Assembly: GCF_021021435.1 (NCBI RefSeq)
Contig: NZ_JAINWI010000011.1
Span: 186,001-250,000 of the forward strand
Direction of reading: 5' to 3'
Length of the DNA: 64,000 nt
Origin: Seohaeicola saemankumensis
GTDB taxonomy: Bacteria > Pseudomonadota > Alphaproteobacteria > Rhodobacterales > Rhodobacteraceae
Shown: piece after piece, positions 1 to 9,706 of the stretch
How the letters are laid out: the number at the start of each line of letters is the position of its first letter
Numbering within the stretch: the first letter of the stretch is position 1
Made by a program: the position numbers and the translations under genes
The notes under the pieces: generated by a model
What the model saw: the letters and a program-made list of their open reading frames with translations, nothing else
Told to the model about the DNA's origin: nothing
The model's database searches: none

Positions 1-1779
1 GTCCTGACCCATCTGCATGCCACCCTCGGCCATGTCCTGACTGTCCTGCATCGTCCCGTCGCGCATCGCCTGCTGCGCCATCTGGTTCATGTAGTCCTGC
101 GTAGCGTCCCGCAATTCCTGCATCAACTCGGCGATCTCCTCGTCCGATGCACCGTTCTTCATCGCCTCCGAAAGACGTTCGCGCGCGCGTTCCAGACGTT
201 CCAGCGCGCTGCCAAGATCGCCTTCTTCCAAGACAAGCGCCAGATCCCACAGAGCCTGCGCGATCTCGTCGCGCTGGTCTGGCTGCAATCCGTAGCGCGT
301 TGTTGCCTCCAGCCGCCGCAGGATCACCCGCAGCCGGAGATAGGACGTCTCGGACCGGAAAAGTCCCTCTTCGGGACGATGCGATATGGTGCGCAGCACT
401 TGCGCCACACGCGGGGCATTGTCCGTTGTCCAGAGCAGGTCGCGCCGCTGTTCGATCACGGCATTGGCAAGCGGGTCGAAGAACCGCCGCGCGGGCAAGT
501 TTATCTGCTCTGGCCCGCTGGAGCCTTGCAGACCCGCAGCATCAGTGACGGATAGTTCGACCGTCACCGGAAGATTGGCCCAAGGATGTTCCGACAGGTT
601 GTCGACAAGCGTTTCAGTGAACGCAGCACGGTTGCCGGTGATCGGCATGGGCAGGTCCAGAATGATCGCTTCGCGTTCCTCGGGGTCGGATCGCAACCCG
701 TGGCGGCGCGGGATCGACGCCAGATCAAGCGTGATCCGCGCCTGCCCGCCAATGACCCCGTAATCATCCTTGGCACTAAAGGGCAGGGTCATCTGCCCTT
801 CGGCGCGGGCCTGCGCAAAGGCCATCATATCATCGCCCGCCCCCTGCGCCGGATCGCCAAAAATGACCCGGGGCGCCGCATCTGGGCGCATGATCACATC
901 CCAGTCGCGCCCCCCCGGACCGTCAATTGTCAGACTGCCCGAACGGGTCACTGTCAAATCCTGCGCGGGGGCTGCTGGATCGACGATATCGGTTCCCACG
1001 GCCTCGGCCACATCCTGCGTGACGCTAAGCGCACCCAATTCCCCGTAAAGCCGCAATGTGATGCGGCTGCCCTGCGGCACGTCGATACTTTCTCCGGCCT
1101 GGTCAGCCAGATAGAGCGTGGGCTGTCCGGTATAGGCTGGTGGTTCGATCCAGCCTTCCCATGTCGGCCCGCCCGCCAGCGCTTGTCCTCCGCCCGGTGT
1201 CATCTCGCCGACTGATCCTACGCGCAGGATCGAGCCGAACAGCACCGCCACCGCCAAGGCCAACAGCGCCACATAACGCGTCGCGAAGGGATCGCGCGGA
1301 GCCATATCCAGATCGGGGGCGACAGCGCGCGCCTGCGCGGCACGCTTGGCCATCCGTGCCTGATGTGCGTGCCAGACAGCAACTGAGGCATCATCGGTAC
1401 TTCCAATAGCCTGCCGGTCAAGCACGGCCGAGATCGGACGACCGGCCAGGCTGGCATCCAGCCGCGCCAGCGCCTCGCCCTTGCCAGGCCAGCGGAAACG
1501 TAATGCACCGCGTATCGCACTGAAAAGCGCGCTGAAACCGGCAACAAGAATACCCGCCCAGACAATCTCGACAGGCAGACTGTCATGCAGACCCAGCATC
1601 AAGGCGGCAAGCGCCAGAACAACGACCGACCAGAGAGGCCAGAACGCCTGCCAGACCCGCTCTGCCAGCAACCCTGCGCGGGTCAGCATCAGGGGCCAGC
1701 GCAGACGTTTCATCAGGGTCTCTGGGGTCTCAACCATGCGATCATCCCGCGGCTCTGCGCGGGATAGCGTCAGAGCCAT
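1..1779 (-). CDS. DUF4175 / TIGR02302-family membrane protein (C-terminus outside window)
   Basis: The minus-strand frame stays open from an ATG at 1779 to the window edge (593 codons), so the C-terminus is missing. Hydrophobic segments lie near residues 42-63, 72-90 and 166-185, followed by a long soluble part; the last visible residues are rich in Met and Gln. This layout matches the alphaproteobacterial TIGR02302/DUF4175 family, whose function is not established. The start overlaps the lysA stop by 10 bases, so it is the last gene of the argH-lysA run. An alternative ATG lies at 1737. Family assignment rests on N-terminal sequence character and on its place directly after lysA, which is common in Rhodobacteraceae. 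Confidence 0.8.
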   Translation of the reverse strand, partial: MALTLSRAEPRDDRMVETPETLMKRLRWPLMLTRAGLLAERVWQAFWPLWSVVVLALAALMLGLHDSLPVEIVWAGILVAGFSALFSAIRGALRFRWPGKGEALARLDASLAGRPISAVLDRQAIGSTDDASVAVWHAHQARMAKRAAQARAVAPDLDMAPRDPFATRYVALLALAVAVLFGSILRVGSVGEMTPGGGQALAGGPTWEGWIEPPAYTGQPTLYLADQAGESIDVPQGSRITLRLYGELGALSVTQDVAEAVGTDIVDPAAPAQDLTVTRSGSLTIDGPGGRDWDVIMRPDAAPRVIFGDPAQGAGDDMMAFAQARAEGQMTLPFSAKDDYGVIGGQARITLDLASIPRRHGLRSDPEEREAIILDLPMPITGNRAAFTETLVDNLSEHPWANLPVTVELSVTDAAGLQGSSGPEQINLPARRFFDPLANAVIEQRRDLLWTTDNAPRVAQVLRTISHRPEEGLFRSETSYLRLRVILRRLEATTRYGLQPDQRDEIAQALWDLALVLEEGDLGSALERLERARERLSEAMKNGASDEEIAELMQELRDATQDYMNQMAQQAMRDGTMQDSQDMAEGGMQMGQD

Positions 1780-3035
1780 TCGGGGATGGTATCGCGATTT
1801 ATCATTTCGTCAAAGGTCGGACGTCGGCGGATAACCGCGAATTGATCACCCTTCACCAGAACCTCGGGGATCAGGGGGCGGGTATTGTATTCGCTGGCCA
1901 TCACCGCGCCATAGGCACCTGCCGAGCGGAAGGCAACCAGATCGCCCGCCTGCAACGGCGGCATCGCGCGCTGGCGCGCAAAGGTATCGCCCGTCTCGCA
2001 AACCGGCCCCACCACGTCATAGACACGGTTTTCCGTGCCGGGCACAGGTTCGATTACCGGCACGATATCGTGATGCGCGTCATACATGGCGGGACGGATG
2101 AGGTCATTCATGGCACCGTCCACGATCAGGAAATCCCGCCCCTCGCCCTGTTTCACATAGATCACCTGCGTCACCATGACACCTGCGTTACCCGCGATCA
2201 GACGGCCCGGTTCGATCTCGATCTCGCAACCGAGATGGCCCAACTCTTCACGAATCATTGCGCCGTAATCAAGCGGCAGGGGCGGCGCGGCATTGCTGCG
2301 CTCGTAGGGAATGCCAAGGCCGCCACCCAGATCCAGCCGCATGATATGGTGCCCGTCGGCGCGCAACGCCTCGCACAGTTCCGCCACCTTGCGATAGGCA
2401 AGGCGAAACGGTTCCAGATCGGTTAACTGGCTGCCGATATGCACGTCGATGCCCACCACCCGCAAACCGGGCAGGCGCGCGGCATGGGCATAGACCTCGC
2501 GCGCCTTGGAAATCGGGATACCGAACTTGTTCTCGCTCTTGCCGGTTGCGATCTTGGCATGGGTTTTCGCATCCACGTCGGGGTTTACCCGCACGGTAAT
2601 GGGGGCCACCGTGCCCAGACCCAGCGCCACACGGTTCAGTGCCTCCATCTCGGGCTCGCTTTCGACGTTGAACTGGCGCACGCCGCCTTCCAGCGCCAGC
2701 CGCATCTCGGCCCCGGTCTTGCCGACGCCGGAAAACACGATCCGCTCGCCCGGAACACCGGCCGCCTTGGCGCGCAGGTATTCCCCGCCCGACACGACAT
2801 CCATGCCCGCACCCAGTTCCGCCAGAACCTTGAGGATGGCGACATTGCTGGCCGCTTTCATGGCGTAACAGACAAGGTGGTCCATGCCTGCCAAAGCCTC
2901 GTCGAACAGCTTAAAATGCCGCTCCAGCGTAGCTGTGGAATAGCAGTAGAACGGCGTGCCGACAGAGGCCGCAATCTCGGCCAGCGGCACATCCTCGGCA
3001 CAAAGCGTGCCACCGTGATACAGAAAATGGTCCAT
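1770..3035 (-). CDS. lysA: diaminopimelate decarboxylase
   Basis: PLP enzyme that decarboxylates meso-diaminopimelate to lysine, the last step of lysine synthesis, in the cytosol. At 421 residues it has the usual length of a fold type III decarboxylase. The PLP lysine is K60 in CYAMKAASN, HIGSQ follows in the barrel, a GGGLGIPY glycine loop binds the phosphate, and the C-terminal CETGD supplies the active-site Cys contributed across the dimer. AGAYGAVMASEYN is also typical. It lies in a minus-strand run downstream of argH and two small lipoproteins. A GGGGAA stretch precedes the ATG. Confidence 0.95.
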   Translation of the reverse strand: MDHFLYHGGTLCAEDVPLAEIAASVGTPFYCYSTATLERHFKLFDEALAGMDHLVCYAMKAASNVAILKVLAELGAGMDVVSGGEYLRAKAAGVPGERIVFSGVGKTGAEMRLALEGGVRQFNVESEPEMEALNRVALGLGTVAPITVRVNPDVDAKTHAKIATGKSENKFGIPISKAREVYAHAARLPGLRVVGIDVHIGSQLTDLEPFRLAYRKVAELCEALRADGHHIMRLDLGGGLGIPYERSNAAPPLPLDYGAMIREELGHLGCEIEIEPGRLIAGNAGVMVTQVIYVKQGEGRDFLIVDGAMNDLIRPAMYDAHHDIVPVIEPVPGTENRVYDVVGPVCETGDTFARQRAMPPLQAGDLVAFRSAGAYGAVMASEYNTRPLIPEVLVKGDQFAVIRRRPTFDEMINRDTIPEWL

Positions 3036-3106
3036 CCCGCGTTCCCCTGCTGCGTCACAGCCTCATAGCAAAACACGCGGCCCGTTCAATCCCGCGCGAC
3101 GTGCCG

Positions 3107-3128
3107 CTTCATCTTGCCAAAAATAATC
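3107..3128 (-). repeat. copy 1 of dispersed 3' motif (GGATATTT...AAGAAG)
   Basis: Read on the minus strand this is GATTATTTTT then GGCAAGATGAAG, 14 bases after the DUF2834 stop. It is a degenerate copy of a motif that recurs at 13660-13680, 27434-27454 and 40965-40986, each time just 3' of a gene end. Function unknown. Confidence 0.5.
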
Positions 3129-3141
3129 GAAACCCGCCCGA

Positions 3142-3456
3142 TCAGACCGGACGCGTCCGCAAAAACAGGTAAAGCGGCAAGCCGCAACTGACGCCGATGC
3201 AGAACGTCGCGGGGATAGCGACCAGCGCCAGCCAGTTCCGCCGCACGGCAACTTCCGCAATGATCCAGACCGTCAGCGTGATCGCCGCGATGGTCAGATC
3301 CCATGTCAGCCCTGTGGTCGAGGCGTTGACATACCACGCGTCGATCAGACCGGACAGGCCGGTGCCGGCTTCAACCATATAGGTCACGAACCAGTACATC
3401 GGGTGCACCGCGCCCCAGATAGCGAGGGCCAGATAGATCATCCTGAGCAGGGACAT
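3142..3456 (-). CDS. DUF2834-family small membrane protein
   Basis: A 104-residue protein with three hydrophobic segments (about residues 5-25, 45-65 and 75-97) separated by short loops. The conserved early HPMYWFV and the spacing match the DUF2834 family, which has no assigned function. The ATG at 3456 overlaps the TGA of the upstream lipoprotein gene (TGATG), which implies translational coupling and decides this start over a GTG one codon earlier. It probably belongs to the argH-lysA transcription unit, though nothing in it suggests a role in amino acid synthesis. Confidence 0.75.
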   Translation of the reverse strand: MSLLRMIYLALAIWGAVHPMYWFVTYMVEAGTGLSGLIDAWYVNASTTGLTWDLTIAAITLTVWIIAEVAVRRNWLALVAIPATFCIGVSCGLPLYLFLRTRPV

Positions 3457-3632
3457 CACAGCCCCACCCTGACGCTAACCGGTCCCTTGGCTACACCGAC
3501 ACTGGCAGAAGGGTAGATGCCGCCCCGTCCGATCGACACACCCGCATCCAGCGAGGGCCGCACCGGCGCGCTTTCCACACCGCATGCCGCGAGCAGGGTC
3601 AAGGACAGACCGCAGATTACCAAAGCCTTCAT
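3456..3632 (-). CDS. small predicted lipoprotein (58 aa)
   Basis: A short ORF that begins with a lipoprotein signal: a charged MK start, a hydrophobic core, then LLAAC with the lipidated Cys at 17. The mature part is only about 42 residues, rich in Gly, Val and Ser, with no recognisable domain. Its TGA overlaps the ATG of the DUF2834 gene. It follows a second small lipoprotein gene, 3654-3842, whose mature part has a related tone ([12 protein letters not shown] against GVSIGRGG). Such tiny lipoproteins between argH and lysA are common in Rhodobacteraceae; function unknown. Confidence 0.7.
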   Translation of the reverse strand: MKALVICGLSLTLLAACGVESAPVRPSLDAGVSIGRGGIYPSASVGVAKGPVSVRVGL

Positions 3633-3653
3633 GTCTTACCCCTTATTTTCCAG

Positions 3654-3842
3654 TCAGTTGATCGTCCGCGTGACGCCGACCCGCGCGGAACCTGACACAG
3701 CCACACCCGTAGATGCGGGCGCGCTCTGTGCGCCGCGCGCGGCCTCGGCCTGCGCCTGCCTGAAACGGTCCGAGGGCGCGGCACAGGCGGCCAGCACCAG
3801 CAGCGTCCCCGTGATCAGTGCCGTCCTCAATGTCAGCGTCAT
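3654..3842 (-). CDS. small predicted lipoprotein (62 aa)
   Basis: The ATG at 3842 overlaps the argH stop (ATGA), so I prefer it to the upstream in-frame Met at 3860. The N-terminus is a lipoprotein signal with LVLAAC and Cys 20 as the lipidation site. The mature part is about 40 residues: an Ala/Gln/Arg-rich stretch ([13 protein letters not shown]) followed by a short Val/Gly/Ser tail. No known domain. Being coupled to argH is a matter of position and does not indicate a role in arginine synthesis. It may be a counterpart of the LptM/LppX-like small lipoproteins, but I cannot show that. Confidence 0.7.
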   Translation of the reverse strand: MTLTLRTALITGTLLVLAACAAPSDRFRQAQAEAARGAQSAPASTGVAVSGSARVGVTRTIN

Positions 3843-5230
3843 TCCAGCCGTTCCTTCCACCGCGCCACTTGCGCGCGCACCTGATCGGGTGCTGTGCCAC
3901 CGTAAGACATGCGCGACGCAACCGAGTTTTCAACACCCAGCACGCCAAAGACACCTGCGGTGATACCTGCATGGACCGATTGCATATCCTCCAACCCCAG
4001 ATCGGGCAGATCGCATCCCCGCGCCTCGGCCATGCCGACCAGCGTGCCGGTCACATGATGCGCCTCGCGAAAGGGCAGGCCCAAGGCGCGTACCAGCCAG
4101 TCGGCCAGATCGGTCGCGGTCGAAAAACCGGCCCCGGCTGCAGCTGCCAGATTAACGCGGTTGGCTGTCATGTCGCCGACCATGCCGGTCATTGCCGCCA
4201 GCGCAAGCATCAGGTTGTCGGCCGCATCAAAGACCTGTTCCTTATCTTCCTGCATATCCTTGGAATAGGCCAAGGGCAGGCCCTTCATCACCATCATCAG
4301 CGCCACATTGGCCCCGAAAATGCGCCCGATCTTGGCGCGAATCAGCTCTGCCGCATCTGGATTGCGCTTTTGCGGCATGATCGACGATCCTGTCGACCAT
4401 TTGTCCGACATCTTCACAAAGCGGAACTGGGCCGAGGACCAGATCACCAGTTCTTCGGCAAAACGCGACAGGTGCATCGCGCAAATCGACGCGCACGACA
4501 GGTATTCCAATGCGAAATCGCGATCACTGACCGCATCCAAAGAATTGGCCGTCGGGCGGTCAAAACCCAGCGCTGTGGCAGTCATGTCGCGGTCAATGGG
4601 AAACCCTGTGCCCGCCAGCGCAGCCGATCCCAGGGGCGACTCGTTCATCCGGCGGCGCGCATCCGCAAAGCGGCTGTGATCGCGGCCCAGCATCTCGACA
4701 TAGGCCATCATGTGATGGCCCCACGTCACGGGCTGCGCGGTCTGCAAATGGGTAAAACCGGGCATGACCCAATCGGCCCCCGCTGCGGCCTGTTCCAGAA
4801 AAGCACGCTGCAGCGCCGTGATCCCGTCCATCGCTGCATCCATCTGGTCGCGGACCCAAAGCCGGAAATCCGTGGCCACCTGATCATTGCGCGACCGTGC
4901 GGTATGCAAGCGCCCCGCGGGTTCGCCGATGACTTCTTTCAGCCGCGCTTCGACATTCATATGGATGTCTTCCAGCGCTGTCGAAAAGGCGAAGTGGCCT
5001 GTTTCAATCTCTGACAACACCGTGAGCAGCCCTTCCCGAATGGCGGCAGCGTCGCTATCACTCAGGATACCTGTTGCCGCCAGCATTGCGGCATGGGCCC
5101 GAGAACCGGCAATATCCTGCGCCGCCATCCGCTGATCGAACCCGATCGAGGCGTTGATCGCCTCCATGATCGCGTCCGGGCCGGCGGCGAAACGGCCGCC
5201 CCACATCTGGTTCGAGGTCTTGTCGGTCAT
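3839..5230 (-). CDS. argH: argininosuccinate lyase
   Basis: Cleaves argininosuccinate to arginine and fumarate, the last step of arginine synthesis; cytosolic homotetramer of the fumarase/aspartase superfamily. Diagnostic features are MWGGRF near the N-terminus, [20 protein letters not shown] with the catalytic His, and the signature [12 protein letters not shown] that carries the flexible catalytic Ser loop. The 463 residues match the family. I place the start at the ATG at 5230, eight bases after an AAGG, over a GTG at 5239. Divergent from tlpA with only 21 bases between the starts, a common Rhodobacteraceae arrangement. Confidence 0.96.
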   Translation of the reverse strand: MTDKTSNQMWGGRFAAGPDAIMEAINASIGFDQRMAAQDIAGSRAHAAMLAATGILSDSDAAAIREGLLTVLSEIETGHFAFSTALEDIHMNVEARLKEVIGEPAGRLHTARSRNDQVATDFRLWVRDQMDAAMDGITALQRAFLEQAAAGADWVMPGFTHLQTAQPVTWGHHMMAYVEMLGRDHSRFADARRRMNESPLGSAALAGTGFPIDRDMTATALGFDRPTANSLDAVSDRDFALEYLSCASICAMHLSRFAEELVIWSSAQFRFVKMSDKWSTGSSIMPQKRNPDAAELIRAKIGRIFGANVALMMVMKGLPLAYSKDMQEDKEQVFDAADNLMLALAAMTGMVGDMTANRVNLAAAAGAGFSTATDLADWLVRALGLPFREAHHVTGTLVGMAEARGCDLPDLGLEDMQSVHAGITAGVFGVLGVENSVASRMSYGGTAPDQVRAQVARWKERLE

Positions 5231-5251
5231 ATGCTGCACCTTGGAGGGAAT

Positions 5252-5809
5252 ATGCGAATTCTGCGTCAGATCGTCCTTTATACGGCTCTTGCCTTTGGTG
5301 CAAACACCGCCACCGCGGATATGGCCGCCGTCGAGTCCCTACGCGAGGGCGATATGAAGAAACTTACCTTTCACAGCGCCCCGCAAGCGGTGTCGACGCA
5401 GCCTTTCGCCACTTGGGAAGGCGGAGAGGGATATCTGGCGGATTATGCCGGCAAATATGTCGTGCTCAATTTCTGGGCCACGTGGTGCGCGCCTTGCCGC
5501 AAGGAAATGCCGCAGCTATCGGAATTGCAGACCGAACTGGGTGGCGACGGGTTCGAGGTCGTCACGATCGCAACCGGACGCAACCCGCCTCAAGCCATGC
5601 AGCGTTTTTTCGAGGAAATCGGTGTCGACAACCTGCCGCTGCACATGGACCCCAAGCAACAGATCGCGCGCGATATGGCGGTTCTGGGCCTTCCGATTAC
5701 GGTGATCCTGAACCCCGAAGGACAGGAGATCGCACGCATGCGCGGCGATGCCGACTGGTCGTCCGACAGCGCCAAGGCGATAGTGGCGGCGCTTGTGGCG
5801 GGGATGTAG
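5252..5809 (+). CDS. TlpA-like periplasmic thiol:disulfide oxidoreductase
   Basis: A 185-residue exported thioredoxin-fold protein. A signal peptide occupies about residues 1-24, followed by a thioredoxin domain with [10 protein letters not shown] (Cys 79 and Cys 82), the redox motif of the TlpA/ResA group. Such proteins reduce disulfides in the periplasm, typically of cytochrome c apoproteins or the CuA site of aa3 oxidase. A strong GGAGGG sits seven bases before the ATG. It faces argH, so the two genes share a very short promoter region. The exact client is inferred only from the family. Confidence 0.88.
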   Translation: MRILRQIVLYTALAFGANTATADMAAVESLREGDMKKLTFHSAPQAVSTQPFATWEGGEGYLADYAGKYVVLNFWATWCAPCRKEMPQLSELQTELGGDGFEVVTIATGRNPPQAMQRFFEEIGVDNLPLHMDPKQQIARDMAVLGLPITVILNPEGQEIARMRGDADWSSDSAKAIVAALVAGM

Positions 5810-5818
5810 CCCGTTCAA

Positions 5819-6388
5819 TCAGACGCGTCTGGTCACCTCCGAATGGCGCGGGCAACCTGTCAGGTGGTCATTGACCAGACCAGCCGCCTGCATGAAGGCG
5901 TAGGCTATTGTCGGTCCGCAGAACTTGAAGCCTTCTTTCTTCAAATTTTTCGACAATCTGACAGAAATATCCGTCTGCGCCGGAACCTCGGACATGCTGG
6001 CAAACCGGTTTTGCACCGGAGCGCCACCCACATGCGCCCAGATCCATTGGGCAAAGCCCTCCTGCGCCTCGATCCGCTGGAAGGCACGAGCATTGCCAAT
6101 CATCGCCTCGACCTTGCCACGGTGCCGGATGATGCGCGTATCCAGCACCAGTCGCTCGATATCCTGCGGCCCCCAAAGAGCGATAACAGAGGGGTCAAAT
6201 CCTTGAAAAGCATCACGAAAACCGTCGCGTCGCTTGAGAATGGTGATCCAGCTCAACCCAGCCTGAAATCCTTCCAGACACAGAAGCTCCCATAGTGCGC
6301 GACTGTCTTTTTCCGGCACGCCCCATTCCGTGTCGTGATAGTCGAGATAGATCTGGTCCGGTCCAGCCCAGTCGCATCTGCCATCCAT
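5819..6388 (-). CDS. tag: DNA-3-methyladenine glycosylase I
   Basis: Base-excision repair enzyme that removes 3-methyladenine from alkylated DNA. The 189-residue product keeps the Tag zinc ligands Cys 5, His 18, His 175 and Cys 179, with the last pair in HLTGC, and the helix-hairpin-helix core with FQAGLSW and ILKRR. The ATG at 6388 follows a GGAGG, which decides it over an upstream in-frame Met at 6484. It converges on tlpA, with stops nine bases apart and no evident terminator between them. Confidence 0.93.
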   Translation of the reverse strand: MDGRCDWAGPDQIYLDYHDTEWGVPEKDSRALWELLCLEGFQAGLSWITILKRRDGFRDAFQGFDPSVIALWGPQDIERLVLDTRIIRHRGKVEAMIGNARAFQRIEAQEGFAQWIWAHVGGAPVQNRFASMSEVPAQTDISVRLSKNLKKEGFKFCGPTIAYAFMQAAGLVNDHLTGCPRHSEVTRRV

Positions 6389-6509
6389 CGCGCCTCCTTT
6401 CCTGTTGTTTGATCGCAGTTTAGGAAAATTGGAACAAAAAGCGAATATTATCTCATTGGTAAGATTTAAGCTGCCAATCTGCATTGCGGTTCACGGCAGA
6501 GGGCAGGCA

Positions 6510-7361
6510 ATGCGGCATGGCAAAAGCAGATTCGCGGATGTTCCGCGCAGCGAGGTGTCTCCGCTGAACTATGCCGTGAACACGCGCGACCGCGACACGC
6601 TAGCAATGGTCGCGGCTGCGCTGCGGCACCGCGATACGATGCTGGCGTTCCAGCCCGTGGTGCAGTCACAGCGGCCCGATAGGGTCGCGTTTTACGAGGG
6701 GCTGATCCGCGTTCTGGATGAAACAGGGCGGATTATCCCCGCGCGCGAATTCATTGACGCCGTGGAAGCCACGGAAACGGGCCGTATTCTGGATTGCGTG
6801 GCACTGGAAACAGGCTTGCGGACGCTGCGGCGCAACCCCGATATCCGGCTGGCGATCAACATGTCGGCAAGGTCGATCGGCTTTCCCCGCTGGACCCGTA
6901 GTCTGAAACAGGGCTTGCAGGGCGACCCGACATTGGGCGAACGGCTTATCCTCGAAATCACCGAACGCAGCGCGATGACCGTGCCAGAGCTGGTGGTGCG
7001 CTTCATGTCGGACCTGCAATCGCGCGGGATCACCTTCGCGCTGGACGATTTCGGCGCAGGCTATACCTCGCTGCGCTATCTGCGCGATTTCAGCTTCGAC
7101 ATGATCAAGATCGACGGAGAGTTTATCAGGGGCGTGCACAGCGATCCCGACAATCAGGTCCTGACCCGCGCGATGGTCGACATCGCCCACCAGTTCGACA
7201 TGTTCACAGTCGCGGAAAGCGTCGAACATCTGGCGGACTCGCGCTGGCTGACCGGAATCGGGGTGGATTGCCAGCAGGGTTATTTCTTTGGCGCGCCCAC
7301 CGTGCAGCCTCCATGGAACAATCCTGCGGCGATACAGGTCAGGCTGGATCGCACAGCATGA
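6510..7361 (+). CDS. EAL-domain c-di-GMP phosphodiesterase
   Basis: A stand-alone EAL domain (283 residues) with no GGDEF domain, sensor or membrane segment. The signature is EGLIR (Glu 63) in place of EALLR. The other metal and substrate residues are present: NMSARS, EITERS, the DDFGAGYTSL loop, KIDGEF and a late AESVE where AEGVE is usual. The active-site set therefore looks complete and hydrolysis of c-di-GMP to pGpG is likely. I start at the ATG at 6510; an upstream in-frame ATG at 6405 would add 35 residues unlike the family. Divergent from tag. Confidence 0.85.
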   Translation: MRHGKSRFADVPRSEVSPLNYAVNTRDRDTLAMVAAALRHRDTMLAFQPVVQSQRPDRVAFYEGLIRVLDETGRIIPAREFIDAVEATETGRILDCVALETGLRTLRRNPDIRLAINMSARSIGFPRWTRSLKQGLQGDPTLGERLILEITERSAMTVPELVVRFMSDLQSRGITFALDDFGAGYTSLRYLRDFSFDMIKIDGEFIRGVHSDPDNQVLTRAMVDIAHQFDMFTVAESVEHLADSRWLTGIGVDCQQGYFFGAPTVQPPWNNPAAIQVRLDRTA

Positions 7362-7485
7362 TCTATCAGAGCGGTTGCCGCGTCACGTTTCATCCAGTAT
7401 CACCCCAGATAAGGCGGGGAGTCCGGTGCCCGCAACCCCGCGTGGGCCGGGCGATCCTCGATCTTCAAATTGGTGGAGGATATAG

Positions 7486-8661
7486 ATGACCAATGTCGTA
7501 ATCGCCTCGGCGGCGCGCACCGCTGTCGGTTCTTTCGGAGGCGTATTTGCGAATACGCCCGCCCATGATCTCGGCGCGGCCGTGCTCGAAGCTGTTGTCG
7601 CCCGCGCAGGCATCGACAAATCCGAAGTGTCCGAAACCATCCTTGGTCAGGTTCTGACCGCAGGACAGGGCCAGAACCCCGCCCGTCAGGCACATGTCAA
7701 CGCGGGCCTGCCGATTGAATCATCGGCATGGTCAATCAACCAGGTCTGCGGATCAGGTCTGCGCGCGGTCGCTTTGGCTGCACAGCATATCCAGCTTGGC
7801 GATGCAGGGATTGTCGCAGCGGGCGGTCAGGAAAACATGACCCTCAGCCCTCATGTGGCGCATCTGCGCGCAGGCGTCAAAATGGGCGATGTCTCCTATA
7901 TCGACTCGATGATCCGCGACGGGCTTTGGGATGCGTTCAACGGCTATCACATGGGCCAGACCGCCGAAAACGTGGCCGAGAAATACCAGATCAGCCGGGA
8001 TGCTCAGGATGAATTCGCGCTGGCCAGCCAGAACAAGGCCGAAGCCGCGCAAAAAGCCGGCCGTTTCGACGACGAGGTGATTGATTTCATCGTCAAATCC
8101 CGCAAGGGCGACGTGACCGTCAACAAGGATGAATACATCCGCCATGGCGCCACGCTGGAAGCACTGCAAAAACTGCGCCCTGCTTTCACGAAAGACGGCT
8201 CTGTCACGGCGGCCAACGCTTCCGGCCTGAATGACGGTGCCGCAGCGGTTCTTCTGATGTCCGCGGATGAGGCCGAAAAGCGCGGCATCAAACCGCTGGC
8301 GCGGATCGCATCCTATGCCACAGCCGGCCTTGATCCGTCGATCATGGGCGTCGGCCCGATCCATGCCAGCCGCAAGGCCCTTGCCAAGGCAGGCTGGTCG
8401 GCCAGCGATCTGGATCTGGTCGAGGCGAACGAGGCTTTTGCCGCGCAAGCCTGCGCGGTGAACAAGGAAATGGGCTGGGACCCGGCCATCGTGAACGTGA
8501 ACGGCGGCGCCATTGCCATCGGCCACCCGATCGGCGCCTCGGGCTGCCGCATTCTGAACACGCTACTGTTCGAGATGCAGCGCCGCGACGCGAAACGCGG
8601 CCTTGCCACGCTGTGTATCGGTGGCGGCATGGGTGTCGCGATGTGCCTTGAGCGGGCTTGA
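7486..8661 (+). CDS. phaA: acetyl-CoA acetyltransferase (PHB beta-ketothiolase)
   Basis: Condenses two acetyl-CoA to acetoacetyl-CoA, the first step towards polyhydroxybutyrate. It is a 391-residue thiolase with the nucleophile Cys 88 (NQVCGSG), His 347 (GHPIGASG) and the general-base Cys 377 (CIGGGMG). A GGAGG lies just before the ATG. It is followed by phaB but separated by a strong hairpin terminator and 171 bases, so the two may be only partly co-transcribed. The PHA synthase gene is not in this window. Confidence 0.95.
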   Translation: MTNVVIASAARTAVGSFGGVFANTPAHDLGAAVLEAVVARAGIDKSEVSETILGQVLTAGQGQNPARQAHVNAGLPIESSAWSINQVCGSGLRAVALAAQHIQLGDAGIVAAGGQENMTLSPHVAHLRAGVKMGDVSYIDSMIRDGLWDAFNGYHMGQTAENVAEKYQISRDAQDEFALASQNKAEAAQKAGRFDDEVIDFIVKSRKGDVTVNKDEYIRHGATLEALQKLRPAFTKDGSVTAANASGLNDGAAAVLLMSADEAEKRGIKPLARIASYATAGLDPSIMGVGPIHASRKALAKAGWSASDLDLVEANEAFAAQACAVNKEMGWDPAIVNVNGGAIAIGHPIGASGCRILNTLLFEMQRRDAKRGLATLCIGGGMGVAMCLERA

Positions 8662-8682
8662 CCCGCGAAAGTGAGTAAAGAT

Positions 8683-8715
8683 CAAGGGGCGCCCAGGTGG
8701 CGCCCCTTGTTATTC
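8683..8715 (+). terminator. rho-independent terminator after phaA
   Basis: An 11-base-pair stem (arms 8683-8693 and 8699-8709, CAAGGGGCGCC and its complement) with a five-base loop CAGGT is followed by TTATTCTT. It starts 22 bases after the phaA stop. It lies inside the phaA-phaB gap, so it probably attenuates read-through. Confidence 0.85.
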
Positions 8716-8832
8716 TTGCGAGTACCTCGTTTTTCTTGACTCGAAAATGGAAATCAACGCGCAATAATCTTGCGCGCCAAAGCCTTTCAAAGTAACCAAG
8801 TTACCGAAACACAAGCCAAATTGGAGGATATC

Positions 8833-9555
8833 ATGGCAAGAACAGCACTCGTCACAGGCGGATCACGCGGAATCGGCGCAGCCATTTCCATTGCATTACG
8901 CGATGCTGGCTACACCGTCGCGGCCACCTATGCCGGCAATGACGAGGCCGCCGCGGCATTCACCAAGGACACCGGTATCAAGACCTACAAGTGGAACGTC
9001 GGCAATTACGAAGAATGCGCCGCCGGAATCGCAGGCGTCGAGGCCGAGATCGGTCCGATTGACGTTCTGGTCAACAATGCCGGTATCACGCGCGACGCCC
9101 CGTTCCACAAGATGACCCCACAACAGTGGCACGAAGTGATCGATACCAACCTGACCGGCGTTTTCAACATGACCCATCCGCTCTGGCCCGGCATGCGCGA
9201 GCGTAAATTCGGCCGCGTGATCATCATCTCGTCGATCAACGGCCAAAAAGGGCAATTTGCACAGGTCAACTACGCCGCCTCGAAAGCAGGCGATCTGGGC
9301 ATCGTCAAGTCGCTGGCGCAGGAAGGCGCCCGTTTCGGCATCACCGCCAACGCGATCTGCCCGGGCTATATCGCCACCGATATGGTCATGGCCGTGCCGG
9401 AGAAGGTCCGCGAAAGCATCATCGCGCAGATCCCCACTGGCCGCTTGGGCGAGCCCGAGGAAATCGCGCGCTGTGTCGTGTTCCTTGCCTCGGACGACTC
9501 GGGCTTTATTAACGGATCGACCATTTCGGCCAACGGCGCGCAGTTCTTCGTCTGA
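8833..9555 (+). CDS. phaB: acetoacetyl-CoA reductase
   Basis: NADPH-dependent short-chain dehydrogenase that reduces acetoacetyl-CoA to (R)-3-hydroxybutyryl-CoA for PHB synthesis. The 240-residue length, the TGGSRGIG cofactor loop near residue 9, NNAGITRD, the catalytic Ser in ISSINGQKGQ and YAASKAG (Tyr-x3-Lys) are those of PhaB. ATG 8833 follows TTGGAGGATATC, which decides it over an upstream in-frame Met at 8770. It ends 16 bases before its own terminator. Confidence 0.95.
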   Translation: MARTALVTGGSRGIGAAISIALRDAGYTVAATYAGNDEAAAAFTKDTGIKTYKWNVGNYEECAAGIAGVEAEIGPIDVLVNNAGITRDAPFHKMTPQQWHEVIDTNLTGVFNMTHPLWPGMRERKFGRVIIISSINGQKGQFAQVNYAASKAGDLGIVKSLAQEGARFGITANAICPGYIATDMVMAVPEKVRESIIAQIPTGRLGEPEEIARCVVFLASDDSGFINGSTISANGAQFFV

Positions 9556-9570
9556 CGCCGTTACGCAATC

Positions 9571-9603
9571 AAAACCCCCTGTCCCGCGACAGGGGGTTTT
9601 TTC
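9571..9603 (+). terminator. rho-independent terminator after phaB
   Basis: A perfect hairpin, arms 9571-9583 and 9588-9600 (AAAACCCCCTGTC and its complement), loop CCGC, running into TTTTTT. It ends the pha genes cleanly and would also work in the reverse direction because of the A-run on its 5' side. Confidence 0.92.
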
Positions 9604-9706
9604 GTGTCCGAAAGGTTTACTGTGCGATCCTGCACAGAATACGCGCCGGGATGCGTGTTTTCTGCGCGCTTCTGCAGCGCATATCCTGTTTCAAAGGAGA
9701 AATGAT

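Noticed and set aside
5819-5831. CAGACGCGTCTG palindrome as a terminator between tlpA and tag
   Set aside because: It lies within the last codons of tag, is only six pairs and has no U-run.
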